A DNA stretch of 64,000 nucleotides from Flavobacteriia bacterium. Lineage in GTDB: Bacteria > Bacteroidota > Bacteroidia > Flavobacteriales_D > Crocinitomicaceae. Below are positions 15,702-24,975 of this stretch, piece by piece. A program made the translations under genes and the position numbers. The stretch is taken from contig JAPLEV010000014.1 in the NCBI GenBank assembly GCA_026391005.1, positions 51,058-115,057 on the forward strand. Reading direction: 5' to 3'. Numbering within the stretch: the first letter of the stretch is position 1; the number at the start of each line of letters is the position of its first letter. The notes under the pieces were generated by a model. It was not told the DNA's origin. It worked only from the letters and a program-made list of their open reading frames with translations, and searched no databases.

Positions 15702-18281
15702 ATGCGACTTTTTTTCTCTTTTGTAGCCTTTTTATTGTTGATTTGCAGCGCTTTGGGTCAAACAACAGAAACATTTTCTGATGGTGATTTTACGACAAAC
15801 CCTACCTGGCAGGGCAACACATCCGAATTTATTGTTAATGCTAGCGGTCAATTGCAACTTAACAATTCAATTGCTGGCACGTCTTATCTTTCGATACCTC
15901 ATGGCTTAATTGATCTTACAAATAAAGAATGGCAAATTTATGTAAAGCAAAGTATTGCTTCGTCTACCAGTAATTTTGGGCGGGTTTACTTATGTGCTGA
16001 TAACAGCAATTTAACCCTTACACAAAATGGCTATTACCTGCAATTTGGGGAAGCAAATGCAACCGATGCTATCCGATTATTTAAATTACAAGCTGGCATT
16101 TCAACACAAATTTGCGCAGGAATTGATGGACAAATTGCAAATAGTTTTATTTCCTCGGTTAGGGTAAAAAGAAATGCCATTGGAGACTGGGAATTAGCCG
16201 TAGATTTTTCTGGTGGAGGAAACTATATATTTCAAGCGAGTGGGAATGATCCCAGTAATTTAATCGGTAACTCATTTGGTGTGCTCTGCACATATACGGC
16301 GAGTAATGCCACTAAATTCTATTATGACAATGTTTATATTGGCAATGAGATTATTGATATTATTGTGCCAGTAGTAGATACGGCCATTGTCATTTCGCAA
16401 AACCAAGTTGATGTCTATTTTAATGAGGCGATTTCAACGGCAAGTGCCAATTTACTTACCAACTATTCTTTAATTCCCTTCCAGAGTATTTCAAGTGCCG
16501 TTCAAGATGGCGCAAATTTATCCTTAGTTCATTTAACCTTAAGCAGCTCACTTGTTAATGGAACTACCTACACCCTAAACACGGCCAATATCGCGGATCT
16601 AGTGGGGAATGTCGCAGGAAATCAATCCATTAATTTTGATTATTTGGTCGCTGAAATTCCACTAAAAGGTGATGTGATTATCAATGAATTTTTTGCAGAC
16701 CCTACCCCCGTTATTGGCTTGCCAGAAGTGGAATACGTAGAAATTTTTAATAAAAGCAACAAAATATTCAACATTCAAAATTGGCACGTAACAGATGGAT
16801 CCGCTACAGGGACGATAGCAAATGCCTGGCTACTACCCGGAGAGTATTTAATTTTAGCAGCTACCTCTAGCATCCCATTATTCTCGCCATTGGTTCCTGT
16901 TGGCGTTACCAGTTTTCCTAGCCTAAATAATGCTGGAGATAGTATTATTTTAAAAGACGATAACGGAGTGTACATTGATTATTTGGTTTATACAGATGAT
17001 TGGTACCAGGATAATGTAAAAAACGATGGCGGTTATTCCTTGGAATTAATTAACCAACAAGACCCTTGTTCAGATGGAGACAATTGGACGGCCTCCACTT
17101 GGATTATGGGAGGAACACCAGGAGTCGTTAATTCTGTCTACAATATAACACCTGATACGGATGCGCCAAACATTACGCAACTAATCGCCTTAGCACCGAA
17201 TTATGTTGAAGTTCATTTCGACGAGGGAATGGATTCAACAAGTCTTGCGAATGCCATTATTCAAACGGTTGCACCACTGACCATTCAAAATAGGTACATC
17301 AGTGGAAATCATCCCACTCAATTTACGCTTCAGTTTATTGAAAATTTACAAAGTTCTGTGATTTATAATATTACGATCGCTCCCGTTGCCGATTGTTGGA
17401 TGAACGCCGCCAATCTTTCCGGAGAGTTTGTGTTAACCGAAATGCCACAAAAAGGGGATATTATCATTAATGAGATTCTTCAAAATCCCTTAAATGGCGG
17501 CTACGATTGGATAGAATTATATAACAATTCACAGAAGATGTTTAATCTGAAAAACATGGAATTGGCCAATTTTGACAATGACACCATCGATAACAACAAA
17601 ATAATCCCACAGGATTTTATCCTTAAACCTGGCGGATATGCGGTAGTTGGTAAAGACTCTGTTTTTGTCAAGCAAAATTATCCCTTTAGCGTAGCAGGTA
17701 CTTTTGTTTATAGCGAAATGCCAAGTTACAACAATGATTCTGGGCAGGTATACCTTATTAGCAATTACCAAGTAATTGATTCCGTTGTGTACTACAATTC
17801 TTGGCAGTTTAAATTGTTAGATAATGTGGACGGCGTTTCATTGGAGCGGATTGATCCAAATGGGCCGTCATCCAGTGCGTACAATTGGCATTCAGCTGCT
17901 GAATCGGTTGGTTTCGGAACGCCGGGAAGAATTAATTCCCAATATCTTCCTGCCTTAATCAACGGAGAAATAAATTTAACGAACGATGTTTTTTCACCGG
18001 ACCTTGATGGTTTTGAGGACGTTCTTCAGGTTTCTTACAACATGATAAAAGAGGGTTTGTTAGGAAAAGCCACCGTATTTGATGATCGAGGAAGAGAGGT
18101 AAGAAGCTTATTCAGCAATGAATATCTAGGCACAAGTGGTTCTTTTTCTTGGGATGGCATAACAGATACTAATTTCAAAGCCAGTATTGGTGTTTACATA
18201 TTGCTTTTCGAAGCATTTGCAATAGATGGCAGTGTTTTTTTTACCAATAAAAAAGCCTTTACCCTTGCCGGTAAACTCTAA
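15702..18281 (+). CDS. Lamin-tail-domain (LTD) cell-surface protein with T9SS-type C-terminal domain
   Basis: An 859-residue secreted protein. A signal peptide (to about SALGQ) is followed by a laminin-G/jelly-roll-like N-terminal region, a bacterial Ig-like region (~220-310, PVVDTAIVISQNQVDVYFNEA) and a first lamin-tail domain beginning KGDVIINEFFADP. A second Ig-like stretch and a second lamin-tail domain beginning KGDIIINEILQNP follow. The C-terminal ~95 residues resemble FlgD-like/gliding-motility-associated sorting domains (FSPDLDGFEDVLQVSY ... SWDGITD ... VYILLFE). LTD proteins in Bacteroidota are surface or secreted proteins, often with nucleases or phosphatases; no catalytic domain is seen here. 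The next gene follows 12 bp later. Confidence 0.8.
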   Translation: MRLFFSFVAFLLLICSALGQTTETFSDGDFTTNPTWQGNTSEFIVNASGQLQLNNSIAGTSYLSIPHGLIDLTNKEWQIYVKQSIASSTSNFGRVYLCADNSNLTLTQNGYYLQFGEANATDAIRLFKLQAGISTQICAGIDGQIANSFISSVRVKRNAIGDWELAVDFSGGGNYIFQASGNDPSNLIGNSFGVLCTYTASNATKFYYDNVYIGNEIIDIIVPVVDTAIVISQNQVDVYFNEAISTASANLLTNYSLIPFQSISSAVQDGANLSLVHLTLSSSLVNGTTYTLNTANIADLVGNVAGNQSINFDYLVAEIPLKGDVIINEFFADPTPVIGLPEVEYVEIFNKSNKIFNIQNWHVTDGSATGTIANAWLLPGEYLILAATSSIPLFSPLVPVGVTSFPSLNNAGDSIILKDDNGVYIDYLVYTDDWYQDNVKNDGGYSLELINQQDPCSDGDNWTASTWIMGGTPGVVNSVYNITPDTDAPNITQLIALAPNYVEVHFDEGMDSTSLANAIIQTVAPLTIQNRYISGNHPTQFTLQFIENLQSSVIYNITIAPVADCWMNAANLSGEFVLTEMPQKGDIIINEILQNPLNGGYDWIELYNNSQKMFNLKNMELANFDNDTIDNNKIIPQDFILKPGGYAVVGKDSVFVKQNYPFSVAGTFVYSEMPSYNNDSGQVYLISNYQVIDSVVYYNSWQFKLLDNVDGVSLERIDPNGPSSSAYNWHSAAESVGFGTPGRINSQYLPALINGEINLTNDVFSPDLDGFEDVLQVSYNMIKEGLLGKATVFDDRGREVRSLFSNEYLGTSGSFSWDGITDTNFKASIGVYILLFEAFAIDGSVFFTNKKAFTLAGKL

Positions 18282-18293
18282 TTTTGAAATTGA

Positions 18294-19559
18294 ATGTTTT
18301 CACCTAGTGCAAAAAATTGGATCGATAAATACTTTTCATATATAGAGAGTGGCGATATTATCATTGCCGAGTTAATCGATTTAAACGGTGGTTCAAATGA
18401 GCAAAACGACGAAATCATTCATTTTTTTGCAAATAATACAGGTTTAACCTTTGGGTCACCTCTACGATTAATTTTTTCAGAAGAATTAAATTTCAATTTA
18501 ACCAAAGAAGAGAAATTAAAGGTGCTCTTATTCGAAGCCCTAATTCTTGTTTATATTCAAGAAGCGGATGGGCCTTTTAATCCGGATGATTTCATCGCTT
18601 GTCTTTGTCGTTTTTATACCCCGGATAAAGTAAATAATAATTATCCATGGTTATCAATGTTCTACTCCCAAAAGCCCAAAAATGCTTTAGAACGATTATT
18701 CACAAAACGTGTTGAAATTAAAAGCGCAGTTATTGACTCTAATTTTTGGCTAAATTACCTTTCGAATAGCTTTGTTTATCTAGATGTAATCATGTTTAGT
18801 GCCTACCTCAGAGGAGAGGCAAAAGGATTTCAAAGCTATTCTGAATCCTATGCGCTGCAAATTCTACAAGCAATTGTTTTCGCTGCGAAGGTGGATGGAA
18901 CAATCAATAAAGTGGAAATGAGACTAATTGAACACTTTATGTCTTCATCAGGTATATCTGAAAATAATAAAAGAATTATAAGAGAATTAATTGAAAACAA
19001 AAAAAAGAGTTTATCCGATTGCCAATTTCAAAAAGATAATAAGCTGTTCAGTTATTATGTATTTGATGTAGCCACGTTTATGCTAGAGACGACAAACCAA
19101 GCCTATCAAAATGAACATGCCTTTCACCTTGAACTAGGTAATCTTCTGAAATTAGATAGTCAGCAAAGAGAATCTTCTATTTCTCAATGTAAATCATTTA
19201 TTATTGAATCATCTCAGAATATAGAATTACTCACGAAAAGTTCAGAAACAAAGTTAGTTTATTCAAATCTTTCGAAGCGTTATCGAAAAATATTAGGGAG
19301 GGGTAAAGATCAATTTCTTGAGGAAATCAAAGAAAGTAAAGAATTAATGACCCTTGTAAAAAAATCAACACACACTGAACTGACGAGTAAAGAGAAGGAA
19401 ATCGTAAAAGCGCAATTTAAAGACATCTTAAAAACAATGCCATCTATTGCTATATTCTTAATTCCAGGGGGCTCGCTTTTACTCCCTTTTATCTTAAAAT
19501 TAGTTCCTGATATGATGCCTTCAGCATTTAAATCGAATGAAATTGAAGAAAAAGATTAA
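18294..19559 (+). CDS. LETM1-related biofilm-associated protein
   Basis: A 421-residue soluble protein. The C-terminus (about 350-415) carries LTSKEKEIVKAQFKDILKTMPSIAI followed by a hydrophobic FLIPGGSLLLPFILKLVP, resembling the ribosome-binding-like segment of mitochondrial LETM1. The middle (~190-225, LQAIVFAAKVDGTINKVEM) resembles a TerB-type helical acidic domain with the VDG...E pattern. Bacteroidota homologues are catalogued under the name LETM1-related biofilm-associated protein; the biochemical role is not established. It is probably co-transcribed with the lamin-tail gene (12 bp). Its last 4 bp overlap the convergent mtnA stop. Confidence 0.72.
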   Translation: MFSPSAKNWIDKYFSYIESGDIIIAELIDLNGGSNEQNDEIIHFFANNTGLTFGSPLRLIFSEELNFNLTKEEKLKVLLFEALILVYIQEADGPFNPDDFIACLCRFYTPDKVNNNYPWLSMFYSQKPKNALERLFTKRVEIKSAVIDSNFWLNYLSNSFVYLDVIMFSAYLRGEAKGFQSYSESYALQILQAIVFAAKVDGTINKVEMRLIEHFMSSSGISENNKRIIRELIENKKKSLSDCQFQKDNKLFSYYVFDVATFMLETTNQAYQNEHAFHLELGNLLKLDSQQRESSISQCKSFIIESSQNIELLTKSSETKLVYSNLSKRYRKILGRGKDQFLEEIKESKELMTLVKKSTHTELTSKEKEIVKAQFKDILKTMPSIAIFLIPGGSLLLPFILKLVPDMMPSAFKSNEIEEKD

Positions 19560-20641
19560 ATCAAATCTCCAAACATTGTGAGAATTGACTCTTCGTTAGG
19601 CGCGCACAAGCCACGCTCAGTGATTAAGGACGTAACTAAACGTGCCGGTGTTACATCAAAACCATAATTACTTGCCGCTGTAGTTTCAGGACAAATTAAT
19701 ACGTGTTCAATTGCGCCGGCACTGGTTTTTCCGGTAATATAACGCACTTCGTTTTGGTCTCTTTCTTCTATCGGAATTTCTTTCAATCCATCGCTAATCG
19801 TCATGTCTAATGTCGTTGACGGCAAGGCTACGTAAAAAGGTATGTTATTGTCCTTTGCAGCTAAGGCCTTAAGATAGGTTCCAATTTTATTAGCCACATC
19901 CCCATTTCTAGTGGTTCTATCTGTCCCCACAATTACCATATCAACCATTCCATGTTGCATGAGGTGCCCTCCTGTATTATCAACAATAAGCGTATGGTCA
20001 ATGCCGTGTCTTGTTAGTTCATAAGCAGTTAGATTGGAGCCTTGGTTACGAGGTCTTGTTTCATCTACCCAAACATGTACCTTAATCCCTTTTTCCTTCG
20101 CTTGATAGATGGGTGAAGTAACGGTTCCCCATTCGATACAGCCCAACATGCCAGCATTACAGTGCGTCAAGATATTAACCGGCGCCCCGTTTTTCTTTTT
20201 AGAAATTTCCTCGATTAATTCCAAACCATGTACACCAATCATTCTGCAGGTCTCGATGTCTTCTTCCACGATTAAATGCGCTTGATTCCAAGCAGTTTCA
20301 AGCGGATTATACGCTATTGACAATGCCTTTTGCATACGATCTAAGGACCAAAACAAATTGATGGCTGTAGGCCTTGATTGTCGTAGCTCCTCAAATGCCT
20401 GTGTTAAGAATTCTTTTGGGTGACCACTTTCCTGCATTTCACGCACGGCAAGATACACGCCATATGCAGCAGTTGCTCCAATAAGTGGGGCGCCACGAAC
20501 AGTCATGTTTTTAATGGCGATTACCGCATCTGAATAACTAAGTAGCTTTACAACAACAAATTGATGAGGAAGCAGACGTTGATCAATTACTTCAACATAA
20601 TTATCTGCGGTGGTCCAAATGGTACGAAAAGCTGTAGACAT
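19556..20641 (-). CDS. mtnA: S-methyl-5-thioribose-1-phosphate isomerase
   Basis: Converts methylthioribose-1-phosphate to methylthioribulose-1-phosphate in methionine salvage. The 361-residue product has RGAPLIG (49-55), the catalytic cysteine motif THCNAG (Cys161), DETRPRNQG (193-201) and the catalytic aspartate in VGTDR (Asp241), followed by NGDVANKIGT. These distinguish it from eIF2B-alpha-like relatives. It lies 10 bp downstream of metK, a meaningful pairing: MetK makes S-adenosylmethionine and MtnA recycles the methylthio moiety of its by-product. Other salvage genes are not in the window. Confidence 0.94.
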   Translation of the reverse strand: MSTAFRTIWTTADNYVEVIDQRLLPHQFVVVKLLSYSDAVIAIKNMTVRGAPLIGATAAYGVYLAVREMQESGHPKEFLTQAFEELRQSRPTAINLFWSLDRMQKALSIAYNPLETAWNQAHLIVEEDIETCRMIGVHGLELIEEISKKKNGAPVNILTHCNAGMLGCIEWGTVTSPIYQAKEKGIKVHVWVDETRPRNQGSNLTAYELTRHGIDHTLIVDNTGGHLMQHGMVDMVIVGTDRTTRNGDVANKIGTYLKALAAKDNNIPFYVALPSTTLDMTISDGLKEIPIEERDQNEVRYITGKTSAGAIEHVLICPETTAASNYGFDVTPARLVTSLITERGLCAPNEESILTMFGDLI

Positions 20642-20651
20642 AGCCGGCTAA

Positions 20652-21905
20652 TTATAGCCCGAAAGCTGCTTTAACATTATCCACAAAATCTAATTTCTCC
20701 CAAGTAAATAATTCAACTTCTCGCGTTTCAATTTTGCCATCGTAGGCCCTGAAAGATTTCGTAACTATTTCATTTTTACGACCCATGTGACCATAGGCAG
20801 CCGTTTCAAGATAAATTGGATTTCGTAATTTCAATCGTTGTTCTATAAAGTATGGACGCATGTCAAATATTGTTTCTACTATTTTTCCAATTTCGCCATC
20901 CGTCATGTTTACCTTAGAAGTACCATAGGTATTAACGTATATCGATGTTGGCTTAGCAACACCAATAGCATAAGATACTTGCACCAACACTTCGTTACAC
21001 AATCCTGCTGCTACCAAGTTTTTAGCGATATGTCTTGTTGCATAAGCACCGGAACGATCCACTTTAGAAGGATCTTTTCCAGAAAATGCGCCACCACCAT
21101 GACCACCTTTACCACCGTAAGTATCCACAATAATTTTTCTGCCTGTTAATCCGGAATCGCCATGCGGCCCACCTATCACAAATTTTCCAGTAGGGTTAAT
21201 GTGGTACTTTATATCATTGTTAAATAAATGCACGTATTGTGGGTATTTCGCTTTCACTCGAGGAATTAAGATGCCAATTAAATCAGCTTTAATCTTTGCC
21301 AACATTACCTCATCGTTTTGATCAAAATCATCGTGTTGCGTAGAAATTACAATGGCATCAATTCTAACCGGCTTATTATCATCTGAATACTCTAGGGTAA
21401 CCTGAGATTTGGCATCTGGTCGTAGGTACTTAATTTCATTATTTTCTCGGCGTAAATTCGCTAATTCAATTAACAAAGCATGGGAAAGGTCGAGCGCAAG
21501 TGGCATAAAATTAACCGTTTCGTTCGTCGCATAACCAAACATCATTCCTTGGTCTCCTGCTCCTTGATCTTCAGGATTTGTACGCTCAACACCTTGATTA
21601 ATATCAGAAGACTGCTCATGAATTGCAGAAAGCACACCACAAGAGTCTGCTTCAAACTTATATTCGCTCTTCGTATAACCTATTCGTTTGATTACTTCTC
21701 TTGCAATTTGTTGCACATCTAAATATGTATTAGACTTCACTTCTCCAGCCAAAATAACTTGACCAGTTGTTACAAGCGTTTCGCAAGCGACCTTAGAATT
21801 AGGGTCAAAAGCCATAAAGTTATCAATGATTGCATCAGAAATTTGATCAGCAATTTTATCTGGATGTCCTTCAGAGACAGATTCGGATGTAAATAAGTAT
21901 GCCAT
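20652..21905 (-). CDS. metK: S-adenosylmethionine synthetase (methionine adenosyltransferase)
   Basis: Makes S-adenosylmethionine from methionine and ATP. At 417 residues it is the Bacteroidota length. Visible signatures are [13 protein letters not shown] (13-25) and the glycine-rich active-site loop [19 protein letters not shown]. It starts at 21905 behind its own promoter box (TATTTTTG, 21927-21934) and is followed 10 bp later by mtnA. The leader is only about 15-20 nt, leaving no room for a SAM riboswitch. Confidence 0.97.
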   Translation of the reverse strand: MAYLFTSESVSEGHPDKIADQISDAIIDNFMAFDPNSKVACETLVTTGQVILAGEVKSNTYLDVQQIAREVIKRIGYTKSEYKFEADSCGVLSAIHEQSSDINQGVERTNPEDQGAGDQGMMFGYATNETVNFMPLALDLSHALLIELANLRRENNEIKYLRPDAKSQVTLEYSDDNKPVRIDAIVISTQHDDFDQNDEVMLAKIKADLIGILIPRVKAKYPQYVHLFNNDIKYHINPTGKFVIGGPHGDSGLTGRKIIVDTYGGKGGHGGGAFSGKDPSKVDRSGAYATRHIAKNLVAAGLCNEVLVQVSYAIGVAKPTSIYVNTYGTSKVNMTDGEIGKIVETIFDMRPYFIEQRLKLRNPIYLETAAYGHMGRKNEIVTKSFRAYDGKIETREVELFTWEKLDFVDNVKAAFGL

Positions 21906-21926
21906 TATTTTTATTGTTTAGGTATG

Positions 21927-21934
21927 CAAAAATA
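21927..21934 (-). promoter_or_regulatory. -7 promoter box (TATTTTTG) of metK-mtnA
   Basis: TATTTTTG on the minus strand matches TAnnTTTG and predicts a ~16-nt leader before the metK ATG. No convincing -33 TTG is present at 19-21 bp. Confidence 0.5.
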
Positions 21935-21983
21935 AGAAAACTGAAAAGATTGTTGGCTATTATTAAGCAACTTGTCGCTTTTT

Positions 21984-23144
21984 TTAATAAAAAGTCTGGT
22001 TTTCCCTCACCATTTTCCTCAGTAAAGGATTAGGACGATAGCGATCCTCGCCATAGATCAATTGTAAATCTTCTAAGCGTAAAAGGACTTCTTCCAAGCC
22101 TATTTCATCCGCCCAAGCCAGCAATCCTTTGGGATAATTCACACCATTTATCATGGCTAAATCAACATCTTTAACGGAGGCTATTTGCAAAAATACGGCG
22201 TCAATTGCCTCATTAATCAACATGCTGAGAATCCTGTCCAAAATTTCACGTCCTAGTTTTTCATCCATTATTGGCGTTGGTGCGGTGCTATCCAACGAAT
22301 AATCATAAAATCCACGTCCTGATTTTCGACCATAAAAACCTGCTTCTTTATATCGTTTTTGAGTAAACGAAGGCTTAAATCTAGGATCGAAATAAAAGGC
22401 ATTAAAAACGGTTTCCGTTACCGAATAGTTGACATCATTTCCAATGTAATCCATCAATGTGAATGGCCCCATTTTAAATCCACCGAGCTGTACCATTGCC
22501 CAATCAATTGTGGCGAAATCCGCTATCCCTTCCTCATAAATTCTCAGCGCTTCACCATAGAAAGGGCGAGCAACACGGTTCACAATAAATCCAGGGGTGT
22601 CCTTACAAACCACCACCGTTTTATTCCAACTTCGAATTAATTCTATGGAAGAATTTAGTGTCTCCGTGCTTGTTTGAATAGCCGGGACAATTTCAACCAA
22701 GGGCATGATTGGCGCCGGATTGAAAAAATGAATGCCAATGATTCTTTCAGAATTAATCAGTGCCGAACCAATAGATGCAATAGATAAGGAGGACGTATTG
22801 CTCGCCAATATACAATTACTAGAAACCGTTCTCTCCAAGGCTTGAAAAACGGATTTTTTTATTTCCAAGTCTTCAATAATGGCTTCAATTACGAAGTCAC
22901 AAACTACAAAAGCAGCGATTTCACTTGCATATTGAATCCTATTTTCAATGGCTAATTTAGCGGAAGCATCTATTTTTCCTTTATCGACAAGTTTAGAAAG
23001 CGTGACGCCTAAAGTTGCTTTCGCTTTATCAAGTTGATTGGTATTCAAATCAGCCAAGATCACTTGGTGACCGCATTGTGCAGCTACTTGTGCAATTCCA
23101 AGTCCCATTGTGCCTGCACCCAATACGCCTATCGTTTTTTCCAT
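21984..23144 (-). CDS. paaH: 3-hydroxyacyl-CoA dehydrogenase, PaaH-like
   Basis: NAD-dependent oxidation of 3-hydroxyacyl-CoA, in the phenylacetate route 3-hydroxyadipyl-CoA to 3-oxoadipyl-CoA. From the ATG at 23144 the protein has 386 residues: an N-terminal Rossmann domain with GAGTMG (9-14), the catalytic-histidine segment IGIHFFNPAP, NRVARPFYGEALR, and a C-terminal duplicated 3HCDH helical domain, as in PaaH rather than the shorter Hbd. The frame extends to 23210, but that part overlaps paaG. paaG lies immediately upstream (stop at 23146, 1 bp gap), so the two are one operon. Confidence 0.87.
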   Translation of the reverse strand: MEKTIGVLGAGTMGLGIAQVAAQCGHQVILADLNTNQLDKAKATLGVTLSKLVDKGKIDASAKLAIENRIQYASEIAAFVVCDFVIEAIIEDLEIKKSVFQALERTVSSNCILASNTSSLSIASIGSALINSERIIGIHFFNPAPIMPLVEIVPAIQTSTETLNSSIELIRSWNKTVVVCKDTPGFIVNRVARPFYGEALRIYEEGIADFATIDWAMVQLGGFKMGPFTLMDYIGNDVNYSVTETVFNAFYFDPRFKPSFTQKRYKEAGFYGRKSGRGFYDYSLDSTAPTPIMDEKLGREILDRILSMLINEAIDAVFLQIASVKDVDLAMINGVNYPKGLLAWADEIGLEEVLLRLEDLQLIYGEDRYRPNPLLRKMVRENQTFY

Positions 23145-23145
23145 G

Positions 23146-23919
23146 TTATTTTCCTTTGAATATTGGCGTTCTTTTTTGTAAAAAGGCATCCACGCCCTCT
23201 GTAAAATCATCGGTCAAACCCGCTTCTACTTGAATAAGTACTTCCATATCAAGTTGATCCTCCAACGAATTAAACAAACCTAAATTCACCGCTCTCTTAC
23301 TTAAACCCAATCCTTTCGTTGGCATCAAGGCTAGTTTTTCAGTAAAGGTCTTTATTTCCTCATCAAAAGAAGCGTCTTCCACTACTTTATAGATCATATT
23401 TAATTTTTCCGCTTCAGTTGCAGACACTTTATCACCCGTCATCATTAAGGCCAAGGCTTTTTGCATCCCAATTAAACGGGGTAGAAAAAAAGTGCCACCA
23501 GAATCTGGAATCAATCCAATTTTTGAAAATGCTTGAATAAACGAAGCGGATTGTTTCGCAATGGTTATATCGCAAGCCAAGGCAATATTCGCTCCTGCTC
23601 CTGCGGCTACACCATTTACTGCAGCTACAACAGGCTTTTCAATAGTCCGTATTTTCAAGATTATCGGATTGTAATGATCCCTAACTATCGTTTCAAGACC
23701 TGGACCCTCAGGGTCAGTTGCCTCAGCTAAATCTTGTCCTGCACAGAAAGCTTTTCCCATCCCTGTAATTACAATTACACGAACAGCTGGGTCAGCGGCG
23801 CAATCATCTAGATGGCATTGAAGTTGCAGCGCCATAGACTTGTTGAATGAATTGTACACTTCTGGTCTGTTTAAAGCCAGAGTACAAACTCCCAAAACAT
23901 CAGTACGAATTATTTCCAT
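23146..23919 (-). CDS. paaG: Enoyl-CoA hydratase/isomerase family protein, PaaG-like (1,2-epoxyphenylacetyl-CoA isomerase)
   Basis: A 257-residue crotonase-fold protein. The oxyanion-hole segments are GKAFCAGQDL and AAVNGVAAGAGANIALACD; FIQAFSKIGLIPDSGGTFFLPR is the characteristic PaaG stretch, with the aspartate typical of the isomerase rather than the glutamate pair of hydratases. PaaG rearranges the ring-1,2-epoxide of phenylacetyl-CoA to the oxepin. The neighbouring paaH and the distant paaABCD/paaE genes in the window support this role. A TAGTTTTG promoter box lies just upstream. Confidence 0.87.
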   Translation of the reverse strand: MEIIRTDVLGVCTLALNRPEVYNSFNKSMALQLQCHLDDCAADPAVRVIVITGMGKAFCAGQDLAEATDPEGPGLETIVRDHYNPIILKIRTIEKPVVAAVNGVAAGAGANIALACDITIAKQSASFIQAFSKIGLIPDSGGTFFLPRLIGMQKALALMMTGDKVSATEAEKLNMIYKVVEDASFDEEIKTFTEKLALMPTKGLGLSKRAVNLGLFNSLEDQLDMEVLIQVEAGLTDDFTEGVDAFLQKRTPIFKGK

Positions 23920-23936
23920 AACGAAAAGTATTAGTA

Positions 23937-23944
23937 CAAAACTA
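23937..23944 (-). promoter_or_regulatory. -7 promoter box (TAGTTTTG) of paaG-paaH
   Basis: The box matches TAnnTTTG and predicts a ~12-nt leader before the ATG at 23919. It overlaps the intergenic junction with the upstream WYL gene (stop at 23947), so paaG can be expressed separately from it. Confidence 0.55.
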
Positions 23945-23946
23945 CT

Positions 23947-24966
23947 TTATTTTTTTAGGGAAGAATAAATTTCAATGTGATACTTTATTCGTTCTTGAAT
24001 GGTTTTCCTTAAATGCGCTGGCTCAATCACTTCCACCTCACCGCCATAACTTAGCAATAAACGAATAAACTCCTCAGAAATGAGAATATTTAATTCAAAG
24101 AACCCATGAGTGTGTGTTTGCTTTACAAGCACTTGAGAATGGTGGAATGGCTGAGAATGAATATATCGCTCAGCAATTTTATTTGCTTTCAGGATAATTT
24201 TTTCGGGACTTCCCTTAAATGCTGTTATGCCAATAGCATCTTGAAAATATACTATTGGGTTGAAGTCGAGTGGTAAGTCATACGCCTCAAGTAGTAGCTC
24301 TAGTTCATTCATTCTATCGAGAGCGTAGGTAATGATGTCATTTTTATCAAAATCAAAGACAAGGACATACCACCTATTCCGATACTCCTTAAGATAAAGG
24401 GGAAGGCCTTTTCGTTTTTTGGCAAGGCCCGAAATAAAACTTTGGTACATGAAACTAACCACTTGTTTTTCGCGGATTGCAGCTAACAAGCGCGGCAGGA
24501 ATTCACTTCCTCCAATCGAACTTGCCGACTCAAAACCCACAAATTGATCGACATCACTTGAAGGATCAGATCCTATAGCAACTCTATCGACGATCTTGTC
24601 AATGGCAGAACCAAACTGCTGAAAAAAAGGAACCTCACGAAACTGTTGTAAGGTATTCACTGCAAAGCGAATTGAACTTAATTCATCTTCAGATAAAGGA
24701 ATATCATTGATACTAAAATCAGGGTCTAAATAATAATATCCTGCATTACTTTTACTATATTTAATGGGTGCATCATGGTCCATTTTCATGGCAAACATAT
24801 CTTTTTCAATGGTAGAGTCACAAATGTTGTCCCCATAACTTTCCCCATAAAGTGCTTCTTCGCAAGCTTCTCGTAGAGCTGCTTTAGAAGGAAAAGTCTT
24901 ATACTTATTTCGTAACATCCGGTCAATGATACGGTAGCGAATTAAAGCATTTTTGATATGCGGCAT
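23947..24966 (-). CDS. WYL domain-containing transcriptional regulator
   Basis: A 339-residue protein. The N-terminal ~70 residues (RYRIIDRMLRNKYKTFPSK) resemble a winged-helix DNA-binding domain. The central-to-C-terminal part carries the WYL domain, here YLKEYRNRWYVLVFDFDK followed by ITYALDRM, a fold that senses ligands such as nucleic acids or nucleotides. A C-terminal WCX-like extension follows. It lies 9 bp downstream of the 467-residue gene and upstream of paaG, so it may regulate either this operon or the paa genes. No operator can be assigned. Confidence 0.82.
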   Translation of the reverse strand: MPHIKNALIRYRIIDRMLRNKYKTFPSKAALREACEEALYGESYGDNICDSTIEKDMFAMKMDHDAPIKYSKSNAGYYYLDPDFSINDIPLSEDELSSIRFAVNTLQQFREVPFFQQFGSAIDKIVDRVAIGSDPSSDVDQFVGFESASSIGGSEFLPRLLAAIREKQVVSFMYQSFISGLAKKRKGLPLYLKEYRNRWYVLVFDFDKNDIITYALDRMNELELLLEAYDLPLDFNPIVYFQDAIGITAFKGSPEKIILKANKIAERYIHSQPFHHSQVLVKQTHTHGFFELNILISEEFIRLLLSYGGEVEVIEPAHLRKTIQERIKYHIEIYSSLKK

Positions 24967-24975
24967 AAAAGGAAC

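Noticed and set aside
21906..21983. SAM riboswitch in front of metK
   Set aside because: Only 78 bp separate metK from paaH and the promoter box leaves a leader of about 16 nt, too short for any known SAM aptamer.
21965..21985. Hairpin AAGCAAC-TT-GTCGCTT followed by a T-run, looking like a terminator
   Set aside because: The T-run is on the plus-strand side, but the genes on both sides (paaH, metK) are transcribed on the minus strand, so it cannot terminate paaH; the loop is also only 2 nt.
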